Counted from the stretch's first letter, positions 1 through 8,361 are shown. The stretch is DNA of 62,314 bases from Candidatus Rokuibacteriota bacterium (GCA_003220435.1 QHSL01000090.1:1-62314), one strand, 5' to 3'. Notes: generated from the letters alone by a model not told the origin. Translations and numbers: made by a program.

Positions 1-2
1 AG

Positions 3-1499
3 GCGAGGCTCCGTGAGCGGGTGACGGCGGCCGAGCAGCAGTATCGTGGGATCTTCGAGAACGCGGTCGAGGGCATCTTCCGTACGACGAGCGACGGACG
101 GTTCCTCCTCGTGAACCCGGCCATGGCCAGGATCTACGGCTACGCCTCACCGGAAGAAATGAAGACGCTGGTCACGAACATTCCGGAACAAACGTATGCG
201 AACCCGGAGGACCGGCACGAGCTTCTGAGGCTCCTGGATCGGCAACCCGTCGTGTCCCGTTTCGAGTCCCGGGCCCGTCGAAAGGATGGCAGCGAGATCT
301 GGGTGTCGCAGAGTCTGCGCGCGATTCGCGACGAGGCCGGCGGCCTCTTACACTATGAAGGCAATCTGGAAGAGATTACCGAGCGGAAGCGCGCGGAGGA
401 GGGGCTCCGGCAGAGCGAGAAGCTCGCCGCGCTGAGCTCACTCGTCGCCGGCGTCGCGCACGAGTTGAACAATCCGCTCGCGGTGATTCTCGGTCACAGT
501 ACCTTGCTGACACAGAGTCACGCGCCTGGTCTGGAGGAGCGGGGCAAGAAGATCCTCCACGCCGCCGAGCGCTGCGCGCGTCTGGTGAAGAATTTCCTCG
601 CCCTGGCTCGCCAGCACCCACCCGAGCGGCAACAGGTGTCGCTGAACGAGATCGTCCGGGAGACCGTCGAGCTCGTCGCCTACGGGCTGCGCGTGGATGG
701 CGTCGTCCTCGCGCTGAACCTCGCGTCCGAGCTGCCGCCGCTGTGGGCCGACCCTCACCAGCTCCAGCAGGTCGTCCTGAACTTGCTCACGAATGCGCAC
801 CATGCGCTCCGCGTGAAGCCCTCGGAGCGCCACATCACGGTGCGGACCTGGTCGGGGCCGGGTGGCCGGACGATCGGTTTCAGCGTCACCGACTCGGGTC
901 CGGGTATTCCGCCGGCCGTCCGGAACCGACTCTTCGAGCCGTTTTTCACGACGAAGCCGGTCGGCCAGGGCACGGGTCTCGGCCTCTCGCTCTGCCGGGG
1001 GATCGTCGAGTCACACGGCGGTGTCATCGCCGTCGATAACGTTCCGAAGGGCGGCGCGCTGTTCACCGTCGAACTCCCGGTAATCGAGGCGCCGGCCGTG
1101 CCCACGACGGCGGCCGCCGTGGACAGACCGATTCCCGGTCTACGAATCCTGGTCGTCGACGACGAAGAGGAAGTCGCCGGGATCCTCGTGGAGATCCTGG
1201 CGACCGACGGTCATCGCACCGACGTCGCCGCGAACGGCGCCATCGCGCTTCGCCGACTCGGCGAGGGCAGCCCCGACGTCATTTTCAGTGATGTCCGCAT
1301 GCCGGAGCTCGACGGCCCCGGCCTGTACCAGGCTCTCAAGGCGACCAACCATCCGCTGTGTGATCGCTTCGTATTCATCACCGGGGACGTGATCAGCGCG
1401 GAGACGCGCGAGTTCCTGGAGCGTACACAACGACCGGCGCTGGCGAAGCCGTTCATGGCTGCCGAAGTGCGTCACGTCCTTCGTCGAGTGCTCGGCTAG
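3..1499 (+). CDS. PAS-domain hybrid sensor histidine kinase with receiver (5' end outside window)
   Basis: Cytoplasmic two-component hybrid kinase. The frame is open to the window edge and the first visible start, GTG at base 21, lies inside a helical linker, so the real start is probably upstream. Counting from that GTG, a PAS domain spans about 5-120 and ends in ITERKRAEEGL. The HisKA domain has its phosphoacceptor His near 147 (GVAHELNNPLAVI). The ATPase domain follows (N box QQVVLNLLTNAHHAL, G1 TDSGPGIP, G2 GQGTGLGLSL). The receiver domain (about 375-492) has an acidic DD pair, the acceptor Asp near 424 (FSDVRMPELDG) and a conserved Lys in LAKPF. No membrane segment is visible. The domain architecture is secure. 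The signal and downstream partner are unknown, and no separate response regulator lies next to it. Confidence 0.93.
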   Translation, partial: ARLRERVTAAEQQYRGIFENAVEGIFRTTSDGRFLLVNPAMARIYGYASPEEMKTLVTNIPEQTYANPEDRHELLRLLDRQPVVSRFESRARRKDGSEIWVSQSLRAIRDEAGGLLHYEGNLEEITERKRAEEGLRQSEKLAALSSLVAGVAHELNNPLAVILGHSTLLTQSHAPGLEERGKKILHAAERCARLVKNFLALARQHPPERQQVSLNEIVRETVELVAYGLRVDGVVLALNLASELPPLWADPHQLQQVVLNLLTNAHHALRVKPSERHITVRTWSGPGGRTIGFSVTDSGPGIPPAVRNRLFEPFFTTKPVGQGTGLGLSLCRGIVESHGGVIAVDNVPKGGALFTVELPVIEAPAVPTTAAAVDRPIPGLRILVVDDEEEVAGILVEILATDGHRTDVAANGAIALRRLGEGSPDVIFSDVRMPELDGPGLYQALKATNHPLCDRFVFITGDVISAETREFLERTQRPALAKPFMAAEVRHVLRRVLG

Positions 1500-1511
1500 T
1501 TCTCCTCCTCG

Positions 1512-2441
1512 TCAAAACACCGCCAGCGGATTCGCCGGCGAGCCCGTGCCCCCGGTCACCGGCAGCGGCGACACGACCAGCATGAAGTCGTCCCGCCCTT
1601 CCTCGGCACAGGCGCGCGCCAGCGGCTCGAGGAGCGCGTTGTCCACCAGCGCCACGCCGTAGGCAAAGAGCGCCGCGTGGACCGCCCAGGGAATGTCGTA
1701 GCCGACCGGCAGGTGGTCGAGCATGTCCCACACCAGCACGCTGACGTCGTGGTCGCGCAGGAACGGCAGGCAGGAGACGTGCAATCCCGGGCGCTGCAGC
1801 GGCGGTCCGAACGGACGGCCGTAGGGTCTCTCGGGGTCCTGCGTCTGCCACGCCTCGCGCCCGGAGTAGACACAGATCGCGTCGCCGGGCTCGAGCCGGA
1901 TACCGCGCTTGACGAGGATGTCGTCGAGCTCCCATCCGTGCACGGGCCGCTCGTGCGTCACGCAGGGCACGCCGCGGTGTCGCGGGACGTCGAGCATCAC
2001 GCCGCGCGTGATGATGCCGTCGGCCCAGTGCTCGACCGAGCCGAACCGGGCGCCGTCGAACGTGATCTCTTTCTTGGGATCACGCCCGTTCCACATCGCC
2101 TCCTCGTCCCATGTGTGGCAGAGGGCGTCGATGTGGGTCGAGGCGACGCCGTGGTAGTAGATGCCGTAGTAATCCGCGGCGAACCCGCCCTTGCCGCGCG
2201 GGTGTGTCCGCATGAAGTGATGCGCCGGCAACGCGTTGCTGGGTCCCGGCTCCTTGGGGAACGGCCGGCTCAGCGAGATGCTGCGCCCGCTGCGCACCAG
2301 CCGGGCGGCGGCGGCGCGCTTGGCCGGCGTGACGAGATTGAGGGCGCCGACCTGATCGTCCTTGCCCCAGCGCCCCCAGTTACGGCGCTGGCGGATCCAG
2401 CCGAGGACTTCCTGCTCCGAGGGTAGCGGACGTTCGGGCAT
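1512..2441 (-). CDS. cyclase family protein (kynurenine formamidase-like metal hydrolase)
   Basis: 309-residue member of the cyclase / kynurenine formamidase-like family (PF04199), metal-dependent hydrolases acting on amide or cyclic substrates. The metal signature is visible in the middle as HGVASTHIDALCH, a variant of the family H-x-G-T-H-x-D-x3-H motif. A second conserved block with GDAICVYSGRE follows. I chose ATG 2441 because GGAGG sits six bases upstream. An in-frame start at 2510 would only add residues encoded by the palindromic repeat. The gene is divergent from the SrkA-like kinase, with repeat copy 1 between them. The fold and metal site are well supported. The substrate is not predictable, since relatives act on formylkynurenine, isatin or other amides. 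Confidence 0.88.
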   Translation of the reverse strand: MPERPLPSEQEVLGWIRQRRNWGRWGKDDQVGALNLVTPAKRAAAARLVRSGRSISLSRPFPKEPGPSNALPAHHFMRTHPRGKGGFAADYYGIYYHGVASTHIDALCHTWDEEAMWNGRDPKKEITFDGARFGSVEHWADGIITRGVMLDVPRHRGVPCVTHERPVHGWELDDILVKRGIRLEPGDAICVYSGREAWQTQDPERPYGRPFGPPLQRPGLHVSCLPFLRDHDVSVLVWDMLDHLPVGYDIPWAVHAALFAYGVALVDNALLEPLARACAEEGRDDFMLVVSPLPVTGGTGSPANPLAVF

Positions 2442-2461
2442 CGTGGCCTCCGTTGATAGCG

Positions 2462-2506
2462 GCGCCTCGGCCGGCGGGGCCCCAGCCCCGCGACGGCCTG
2501 CGGCGC
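2462..2506 (-). repeat. 45-bp palindromic repeat, copy 1
   Basis: Three-step palindrome with outer arms GCGCC/GGCGC, middle arms GGCCG/CGGCC and inner arms GCGGGGC/GCCCCGC around a TGGG loop. In sense orientation it sits about 20 bases upstream of the cyclase gene on the minus strand, immediately before that gene's Shine-Dalgarno sequence. The conserved 3' flank is altered here: ATC replaces the ATG seen in most copies. Confidence 0.9.
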
Positions 2507-2538
2507 CCACTGCTGATGATTGTTTGCCGACGGCGCGC

Positions 2539-2544
2539 TATGGT
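2539..2544 (+). promoter_or_regulatory. -10 hexamer TATGGT, possible leaderless start
   Basis: TATGGT ends seven bases before GTG 2552, which is in frame with the SrkA-like kinase. If this is the -10 box, transcription starts at that GTG and the mRNA is leaderless. The ATG inside the hexamer (2540) is the alternative start. No clear -35 box is seen. Confidence 0.45.
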
Positions 2545-3508
2545 ATCAGGCGTGACCGGCAAGCCCGTGGCGTCGTTTTTCGCTCTGACCCCCGACCGGG
2601 TCCTCGACGCGGTCGAGGTCGGAGGCCTCCGGTGCACCGGCCGCTGCCTGCCGCTGCGCGCCTTCGAGAACCGCGTCTACGAGGTCGAGCTGGAGGACGA
2701 GCGGCGGCTCGTGGTGAAGTTCTACCGCCCCGGTCGCTGGTCGCGCGCGACGATCCTCGACGAGCACGCGTTCCTCGCCGATCTGGTCGCCGCCGAGGTC
2801 CCGGCGGTCGCGCCGATCGACCTGGGCAACGGCGGGACGCTGAGCGAGATCGAAGGGATCTTCTACGCGGCGTTTCCGAAGGTGCGCGGGCGATCGCTCG
2901 ACGAGCTTGGCGCCGAGGATCGCCGCCGCATCGGTCGCACCATCGGCCGGATGCATGCGGTCGGCGCCGCGAGCACCGCGCCCAACCGCGGGCGGCTCGA
3001 CGAGAGGCGCTACATCGTGGAGCCGCTCGACGTCCTGATGCAGGGTCGGTTCATTCCCGAGGGGCTGGCGCCGCGCTACCGGGACGTGGCCCTGCGCATC
3101 GCCGACGCCATCGCCAAGCCGCTGGCCGCGGCGCGAGTGCAGCGGATCCACGGCGACCTGCACTGGGGCAACATCCTCTGGACGCCCGACCCGCTGCTCG
3201 TCGACTTCGACGACTGCGCGGTCGGCCCACCGGTCCAGGACGTGTGGCTCCTGGCGCGTGGCAACTCCGAGGAAGCACGCAAGCTTCGGGAGGAACTCCT
3301 GGAGGGCTACCAGCTCTTCCGCGAGTTCGACCGCTCGACGCTCGCCCTCTGCGAGCCGCTGCGCGCGATGCGGATCATCCACATGTCCGGCTGGATCGCC
3401 CGGCGCTGGGACGATCCGTCTTTTCCCCCCGCCTTCCCGATGTTCCGCAACCACAACTACTGGAACCAGGAGTACGAGGAGCTCGTCCAGATCGCCGAGA
3501 CGCTCTAG
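2540..3508 (+). CDS. srkA: SrkA/RdoA (YihE)-like stress response kinase
   Basis: About 322 residues, the usual length of the SrkA (YihE/RdoA) Ser/Thr kinase family, which has an APH-like fold and in E. coli protects cells against stress-induced death. Matching blocks run through the whole protein: ENRVYEVELEDERRLVVKFY with the ATP-binding Lys near the N-terminus, HGDLHWGNILW as catalytic loop with Asp and Asn, LLVDFDDCAVGPPVQD as metal-binding segment, and LRAMRIIHMSGWIARRW near the end. The start is ambiguous. ATG 2540 overlaps a possible -10 hexamer and GTG 2552 would give a leaderless message. The upstream in-frame extension to 2453 is repeat-derived and unlikely to be translated. The stop codon shares CTAG with the convergent lipoprotein gene. 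Confidence 0.87.
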   Translation: MVSGVTGKPVASFFALTPDRVLDAVEVGGLRCTGRCLPLRAFENRVYEVELEDERRLVVKFYRPGRWSRATILDEHAFLADLVAAEVPAVAPIDLGNGGTLSEIEGIFYAAFPKVRGRSLDELGAEDRRRIGRTIGRMHAVGAASTAPNRGRLDERRYIVEPLDVLMQGRFIPEGLAPRYRDVALRIADAIAKPLAAARVQRIHGDLHWGNILWTPDPLLVDFDDCAVGPPVQDVWLLARGNSEEARKLREELLEGYQLFREFDRSTLALCEPLRAMRIIHMSGWIARRWDDPSFPPAFPMFRNHNYWNQEYEELVQIAETL

Positions 3509-4137
3509 TCGAACCGGAACGAGCGCACGACGGCGTCCAGCGCATCCAGGCCGGCGTCGCCGTCCTCGGGGATACCGACGTGCGCGAGCATGACCACGTG
3601 CCGTCGCCCCGTCAGCATGAGCGCGCGAACTCTTAGGGGCCCGCCGAGAAAAGCCTGCCGGCTGCGAATATTCAAGGACAGCGCCGGATTTGGACCGTAC
3701 TGGTTGAGATCTGCGGATTCCAGCAGGAAACTCTTCGACTGCGCTCCGAGACCCCCAGAAAATTCCTTCCTCGCGAAGTCGATCAGCATTTCTCGTTCCG
3801 CGCGAGAGATCTCCGCCTCGCGGGGGAGGCGAACGCCATCCGGGTTGGGCGCGGTCATGGCGAAGATTCCCGCCCCCTGTGATGACACCAGGGCGGCGTC
3901 GATGTATTTCCACGCCCCTTTGAGACGCTCACGCACCCGACCTGGGTCGTGGGTCAATCGCAGGGCAAGGCTGAAGTATGCGAAGGCTTCGAGGTCGTCC
4001 GCCGCGGCCCCTCGCCACGCGTTCGGGACGCGGAACGAGTAGGCATGATCGCGATGCTGGTACACGTCTCCGCGGTACTCGCCCTGGGGAAGCGACGCGC
4101 AGCCGGCCAGCGCGACGAGCGCGACGGCCACCCTCAC
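3505..4137 (-). CDS. putative lipoprotein of unknown function
   Basis: 210-residue protein with a lipoprotein signal: a short hydrophobic N-terminus ending in the lipobox LAGC followed by ASLPQG, so it should be exported and lipid-anchored. I chose GTG 4137 because it places the signal peptide correctly. A second GTG at 4131 would also work. The remainder looks globular, with charged helices in the middle (about 60-120) and a C-terminal LDAVVRSFRFD, and I recognise no family. The stop overlaps the stop of srkA in a shared CTAG. It follows the MurC-like ligase on the same strand at 50 bases and could be cotranscribed with it. Confidence 0.7.
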   Translation of the reverse strand: MRVAVALVALAGCASLPQGEYRGDVYQHRDHAYSFRVPNAWRGAAADDLEAFAYFSLALRLTHDPGRVRERLKGAWKYIDAALVSSQGAGIFAMTAPNPDGVRLPREAEISRAEREMLIDFARKEFSGGLGAQSKSFLLESADLNQYGPNPALSLNIRSRQAFLGGPLRVRALMLTGRRHVVMLAHVGIPEDGDAGLDALDAVVRSFRFD

Positions 4138-4187
4138 TGAGGTGGTGTGCGTCCGTGCAGAGCCAGTCAAGAGTCCGCGATGGCGGC

Positions 4188-5555
4188 TTACAGCGCGTGG
4201 AAGACGGCGCGGGCGAGGCGGGGCAGATCGGGGTCGCGCGCGCCCATGATGAGCACGGTGTCGCCGGGCCGCGCCTCGCGCACGATCCACTGGCGCGCGG
4301 CCGCGTGGTCGCCGGCGAAGCCGCAGCGCAGCGCGGCGGGCAGATCGTCCGCCAGCGCGCGGCCCGAGATGTCCTTGGCCACGGTGCCGCCCGCGTAGAA
4401 GATCTCGCCGTAGGCGAAGCGATCCTGAGACCGGAGCAGCGTCGGGATCAGCGCCTTGAGCTCGGAGCGCAGGAAGCGCGCCGGACCGAACCCATGCGGC
4501 TGAAAGAGCGCGACGACGCGCGCGGCGCCGGCCTGGGCGGTGGTGATGGCGGCGCGGAGCTTCTCGCCGTTGTGTGCATAGTCGTCGACCACCCGGATGC
4601 CGCTCGCGGTGGTCCCGACCACCTCGAAGCGACGCGCGACGCCGGGGAAGCGCGCCAGCAAGAGCTCCACGGTCGACGTGGCCACGCCGAGCTCGAACGC
4701 CACCAGCGCTGCGGCGGTCGCGTTCTCGAGGTTGTGGAGGCCGGGCTGCGGGACGTCGAGGGTCAGGTCGTGGCCGAGATAGCGGAGCACGCCGCTCGCG
4801 CGGTGCGGACCCACGCTCACGATCCTCAGCCGCGCATCGGCCCTTGGCGATGTGCCATAGGTCGCTGCCTTGAACCGGCGTCCGAGCGCCAGCGCCTCGG
4901 GGCACTCCTCGTTGATGACGAGCCGGCTGCAGTTCTTGGCGAACGCCGAGAACTGGTGGCGCAGCCCGTGCACCTCGTCGTGGTCGCGGCTGATGTTGTG
5001 CACGAGACCGATCTCGGGGCGATAGCCCACCAGCGTGCCGTCGGACTCGCACGCCTCGGCGACGGCGGGGCCCTCGGCGGGACCGGCGACGAAGAACCCG
5101 CCCGCGCCCTCGCCCACCAGCGCGGCGCCCCCCAGCACGGTGGCCGGCACGCTCGCCTCGCGCAGGAGCCAGCCCAGCAGGCCGACGATCGTGCTCTTGC
5201 CGCTTGTGCCGGCGATCGCGATCCCCGGCGTGGCGCAGTTGACGACCTCGGCGAGGAGCTGCGGGCGCGGCACGCAATCGATTCCCAGCGCGCGGGCCGC
5301 CCGCATCTCGGGGGTGTCGGCCTCGACGGCTGCGGAATACACGAAGCGATTGATCGCCGCCGTGACGGCCGAGCCGTCGTGCGGCCCGAGCTCGATGCCG
5401 AGCCTTCGAAGCGGCGCGGCGACTTCTTCCTTCTTGCCCTGGTCGAAAGCCCGATCGGAGCCCTGAACCGCGTGGCCCCGCGAGCGCATGAGACAGGCGA
5501 GCGGGCCCATACCGGCGCCCGCTATGCCTGAGAAGTGATACCGGAGAAGGGTCAA
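4188..5555 (-). CDS. Mur ligase family protein, divergent MurC/Mpl type
   Basis: 455-residue Mur ligase. The N-terminal Rossmann segment YHFSGIAGAGMGPLACLM corresponds to the UDP-MurNAc-binding domain of MurC and Mpl. The ATP loop GTSGKST (about 117-123) and the VHNISRDHDEVHG block belong to the central domain. The third-domain motif is VVDDYAHNGEKLRAAI. Canonical MurC carries GTHGKTTT and DDYGHHPTE, so both signatures deviate and the protein may be a divergent MurC, an Mpl-like recycling ligase or a ligase with another acceptor. The start is TTG at 5555, overlapping the TGA of the upstream membrane-protein gene, which indicates translational coupling. murB is 53 kb away in this window, not adjacent. 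Confidence 0.82.
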   Translation of the reverse strand: MTLLRYHFSGIAGAGMGPLACLMRSRGHAVQGSDRAFDQGKKEEVAAPLRRLGIELGPHDGSAVTAAINRFVYSAAVEADTPEMRAARALGIDCVPRPQLLAEVVNCATPGIAIAGTSGKSTIVGLLGWLLREASVPATVLGGAALVGEGAGGFFVAGPAEGPAVAEACESDGTLVGYRPEIGLVHNISRDHDEVHGLRHQFSAFAKNCSRLVINEECPEALALGRRFKAATYGTSPRADARLRIVSVGPHRASGVLRYLGHDLTLDVPQPGLHNLENATAAALVAFELGVATSTVELLLARFPGVARRFEVVGTTASGIRVVDDYAHNGEKLRAAITTAQAGAARVVALFQPHGFGPARFLRSELKALIPTLLRSQDRFAYGEIFYAGGTVAKDISGRALADDLPAALRCGFAGDHAAARQWIVREARPGDTVLIMGARDPDLPRLARAVFHAL

Positions 5556-6763
5556 ACGCTGACCTGCTTGCGTGGGTCGAAGTGCATCATCGTCTCGGCG
5601 TCGCGCGTCTCCGTCACCTCCCGCAGGCTCCGGAACGGGAGGTTGAAGACCGGCCGCGAGGCGGTCAGGATCATGGCGAAGTTCAGCGCCGCCCCCAGCA
5701 GGTGAATGACCGGCAGCGCCAGCAGCTCGAGCGCCTCATCGCTCTTCCCGTGGAGCCAGTCGATGTCGTGCTTGACGCCGTCCATCGCGAGCCGCCACCA
5801 CGCCGCCGACGGAAGGCCATTCGTGTGCACCACCTCGGGCTCCACCAGGGGCCGCCGCGCGATGAGGGCCAGCAGGGGCGGGGTGCCGTACTGACCGAAG
5901 AAGAACCACGTGAGGCCGCGGACGCCGAGCCAAGCGCCCACGGCGGCCACGATCACGATCACGTTGTCGTTGGCGATCCACGGCATGGTTACTTCTACCA
6001 AACCACGGTACAGGAATGTGACCTCGAAGAATATTGCGAAGGTCTCGATGAAGATGATCTGGGCCAGGAACCGGTTGTCCCGCTTGCGGACCGCATCGAC
6101 CAGCGCCTGCAGACAGGCGAAGCTCGCGAGCGTCAGCGCCAGCACCAGCAGGTAGAGGATCGGGGCCGTGAGCCACGAGACCTCGTCGGCCCCGGCCAGG
6201 TCGGCCACCAGCACGGCGACCCGCGGGTGCAGGGTGTAGGCGAACACGGCCGCCTCGAGCGCACACCAGAAGATCAGCGCCACGAAGGCGAGCCACGGCA
6301 CGCCCGGCCGGAAATAGGCCCGGACCAGCATGCTGGACATAGCGAACGGCGCGCCCACCACGTCCCGGACGAACCCGACCACGAGCCGCACGGCGAGCCG
6401 GGTGAGGCTCAGGATCCAACCCGTGAGTACGAGGGCGACGCGCAGTATCCCGACCCAATACATCCACACCATGATCGCGGCGTCCCACCACGCCAGGAGA
6501 AACAGCGAGGCGAAGCGCGCGCGGCCGGTGCGGAACGGCAGCGTGTAGACGCCCAACCCCGTGCACCAGATGGCGACGATGCCCAGCAGCACGGGGAACA
6601 GGAGAAACGCGTACTTCACCGCGGCCACCCAGCTTGGCTGAGGGTCGAGAAAAAAGGCCAGCAGCATCTGCTGCAAAGCAGGAACCCAGGCGATCGGGGT
6701 AGCGATCAGCTCCGCGAGCCCGCGCCACGCCTCGGGCAATCTGGCGATGATCCGATCAATCAT
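5552..6763 (-). CDS. polytopic membrane protein of unknown function
   Basis: 403-residue integral membrane protein with about seven hydrophobic segments, for example YAFLLFPVLLGIVAIW, WLAFVALIFWCALEAAVF, APILYLLVLALTLASF and VIVIVAAVGAWLGV. The cytoplasmic C-terminus ends in DPRKQVSV. I do not recognise the family. ATG 6763 has GGAGG nine bases upstream. Its stop overlaps the TTG start of the MurC-like ligase, so the two are probably made together, which hints at an envelope role. Upstream, repeat copy 2 is followed by ATG and an eight-codon open frame whose TGA overlaps this gene's ATG, a possible leader peptide. Confidence 0.78.
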   Translation of the reverse strand: MIDRIIARLPEAWRGLAELIATPIAWVPALQQMLLAFFLDPQPSWVAAVKYAFLLFPVLLGIVAIWCTGLGVYTLPFRTGRARFASLFLLAWWDAAIMVWMYWVGILRVALVLTGWILSLTRLAVRLVVGFVRDVVGAPFAMSSMLVRAYFRPGVPWLAFVALIFWCALEAAVFAYTLHPRVAVLVADLAGADEVSWLTAPILYLLVLALTLASFACLQALVDAVRKRDNRFLAQIIFIETFAIFFEVTFLYRGLVEVTMPWIANDNVIVIVAAVGAWLGVRGLTWFFFGQYGTPPLLALIARRPLVEPEVVHTNGLPSAAWWRLAMDGVKHDIDWLHGKSDEALELLALPVIHLLGAALNFAMILTASRPVFNLPFRSLREVTETRDAETMMHFDPRKQVSV

Positions 6764-6790
6764 CTGAATCCTCCATGATGATTCATAGCC

Positions 6791-6835
6791 GCGCCTCGGC
6801 CGGCGGGGCCCCAGCCCCGCGACGGCCTGCGGCGC
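6791..6835 (-). repeat. 45-bp palindromic repeat, copy 2
   Basis: Perfect copy of the three-step palindrome in sense orientation to the downstream membrane-protein gene on the minus strand. It is followed by the conserved GGCTATGAA flank. The flank ATG opens the short frame MNHHGGFR, which ends on a TGA overlapping the real start at 6763. Confidence 0.92.
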
Positions 6836-6876
6836 GCACTACGTGCTCGTGCCGTCAAGCGACTGCGTGGCCCTGA

Positions 6877-7707
6877 CTACGGGCCCTGGCCCGGGCGAGG
6901 CGGCCGAAGGGCGTCCGCGTAGCCGACCGCGCTCACCGGGGCCGGCGTGCTGATGCTCCGTTCCGGTCGTGCCGAGAGCGCGCGCTCGAGCGCCTGACGC
7001 TCGGCCCATCCCGAGCGGGATGAGCTCGCCACCGTCAGGGTGATCCCCGGATCGATCGCGTTCGTGCTCACGGGGACCACCGCGTTGCTCGTGCCTCGGG
7101 CGCGCGGTATCAGGTCCGCTCGCCCGATCCGCCGCAGGATTCTCGAGACGTAACGGCGCGTCTCGGGAAATGGCGGGACGCCCCGGTAGACCAGGACCGC
7201 CTGCTCGCCCGCGTTGTACGCCGCGAGCACCAACGGCAGATCGCCGCGATATCGATCCATGAGGCGGCGCAGGTGCCTGACGCCGCCCTCGATGTTCTCG
7301 TACGGATCGAAGCTGTCTGAGACCTTCAGGCTCGAGGCCGTGCCCGGCATGAGCTGCATCAAGCCCTGCGCGCCGCGCCGCGAGACAGCCCGCGGGTTGA
7401 ACTCGGACTCCGCCTCGACGATCGCCGCCACCAGGATCGGCGGAATGTCGTAGCGGACCGCCACATCCCTGATGTGCGCTTCGATCTCGACGATCTCGGC
7501 GATCGTGACCTCGGCGCTCGATTCCTCGATCGTCTCCCGCGCCATCCTCAGGATGTCGCTGTCCGGCCGCGCCATGACCGGTCGCGCCGTGAGATACGCT
7601 GGAACGATCACCAGCAAAAGCACCCCGAGTCCGAGCGCGTGCCGCACGAGCGGCGAGAGCGCGTCTCGCTCGGTGAAGCCTTGGCTCGGTGCTCCCATTT
7701 CGCTCAC
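6877..7707 (-). CDS. membrane-anchored lytic transglycosylase (SLT family)
   Basis: 276-residue peptidoglycan lytic transglycosylase. After a short cytoplasmic tail, one hydrophobic segment (HALGLGVLLLVIVPAYL, about 25-45) acts as anchor or uncleaved signal. The SLT domain follows at about 85-200. It has the catalytic Glu in VEAESEFNPRAVS, then GAQGLMQLMPGTA and VLAAYNAGEQAV, all hallmark motifs. The C-terminal 70 residues are low-complexity. I chose GTG 7707 because GGAGG lies eight bases upstream. The longer frame starting at 7872 would run across the promoter region. A sigma-54-type promoter lies 75 bases upstream, so expression is probably activator-dependent. Confidence 0.92.
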   Translation of the reverse strand: MSEMGAPSQGFTERDALSPLVRHALGLGVLLLVIVPAYLTARPVMARPDSDILRMARETIEESSAEVTIAEIVEIEAHIRDVAVRYDIPPILVAAIVEAESEFNPRAVSRRGAQGLMQLMPGTASSLKVSDSFDPYENIEGGVRHLRRLMDRYRGDLPLVLAAYNAGEQAVLVYRGVPPFPETRRYVSRILRRIGRADLIPRARGTSNAVVPVSTNAIDPGITLTVASSSRSGWAERQALERALSARPERSISTPAPVSAVGYADALRPPRPGQGP

Positions 7708-7780
7708 GACTTTTTCCTCCGGGTTTGAGACCTGGCAGACAGTGCTCGGGGTGGACTCGACCGCAGCACCCCCCTGAGAA

Positions 7781-7796
7781 CGCAACGCCGGTGCCA
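7781..7796 (-). promoter_or_regulatory. sigma-54 (-24/-12) promoter for the lytic transglycosylase
   Basis: On the minus strand the sequence reads TGGCACC-GGCG-TTGCG, matching the sigma-54 consensus TGGCACG-N4-TTGCW with the invariant GG and GC separated by exactly ten bases. The expected transcript would begin near 7770, giving a 5' UTR of about 60 bases before GTG 7707. Sigma-54 promoters need an enhancer-binding activator, which is not encoded in this window. Confidence 0.7.
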
Positions 7797-7800
7797 GGCT

Positions 7801-7816
7801 CTGGAAGATCATCCAG
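7801..7816. promoter_or_regulatory. dyad CTGGA-N6-TCCAG next to the sigma-54 promoter
   Basis: Five-base arms separated by six bases, lying just upstream of the -24 element on the minus strand. It could be a regulator site, but arms this short can occur by chance. Confidence 0.3.
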
Positions 7817-7825
7817 GCGTTATTT

Positions 7826-7841
7826 TTCATATGGTTATGAA
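7826..7841. promoter_or_regulatory. AT-rich perfect dyad TTCATA-TGGT-TATGAA
   Basis: Perfect six-base inverted repeat with a four-base centre inside an AT-rich patch that stands out in this GC-rich DNA. It lies roughly 60-70 bases upstream of the predicted sigma-54 transcript start, a possible position for an activator or accessory site. Confidence 0.4.
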
Positions 7842-7933
7842 CCAACACAGCCTCCGGGCCAGTGACGCGCAATGTCGGCCCTCCGACACGCGCGTGTCAT
7901 CCGGTCCCAGATGATTTTCGCTCACCGCGGCCC

Positions 7934-8281
7934 TCAGGCGCGGTCACGCACCTTTCCGCGGAAGCTCCTCGGTGGCGCAGGGTTCGTCTTCGGCGTTCCT
8001 GCGAAGGTCCCCCAGGACTTGAGCCCGAGGTTCGCGCACTCGATGAAGCAATCCAGCGCGGTGGAGGTCTCCGCCATGCTCTTCGGTCTCGCGAGCTCGA
8101 CGGCGGCGTCGTTGCCGTTGAAGACGGCGTTTGTCGCGCCGAGAGCGCTCGACGCCGCGTGGGCCTTGAAGCTGCTGATCCAGGCCTGGTCCGGCTGTCG
8201 GTTCACTCTGAAGCGGACGACGACTCGACTGTCCGAGCGACGCTCGTCGAACGCGGGCTCACCGATGCGCTGGATCAGCAT
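7934..8281 (-). CDS. small protein of unknown function
   Basis: 115-residue open frame with protein-like composition, including an amphipathic centre (FKAHAASSALGATNAVF, then ALDCFIECANLGLK). It starts at ATG 8281 with GGAG five bases upstream. A plus-strand frame at 7872-8300 covers the same DNA but reads as Ser/Arg-rich shadow sequence with no clear ribosome site. I do not recognise a family. It lies upstream of the sigma-54 promoter of the transglycosylase gene on the same strand. Confidence 0.5.
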   Translation of the reverse strand: MLIQRIGEPAFDERRSDSRVVVRFRVNRQPDQAWISSFKAHAASSALGATNAVFNGNDAAVELARPKSMAETSTALDCFIECANLGLKSWGTFAGTPKTNPAPPRSFRGKVRDRA

Positions 8282-8361
8282 GACGACTCCGTGGCGATGA
8301 ATTGCTACAAGAGCCAGGCACCGCGCCTGAAACGAGGATCCTCACTGGTACGAAGCGGACG

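Noticed and set aside
2453-2539. Longer N-terminus for the SrkA-like kinase
   Set aside because: These codons are mostly the palindromic repeat read backwards and do not match the family. A -10-like hexamer sits at 2539.
7872-8300. Plus-strand open frame of 142 codons
   Set aside because: Composition is Ser/Arg-rich and there is no ribosome site; the minus-strand frame 7934-8281 has a Shine-Dalgarno sequence and better protein character.
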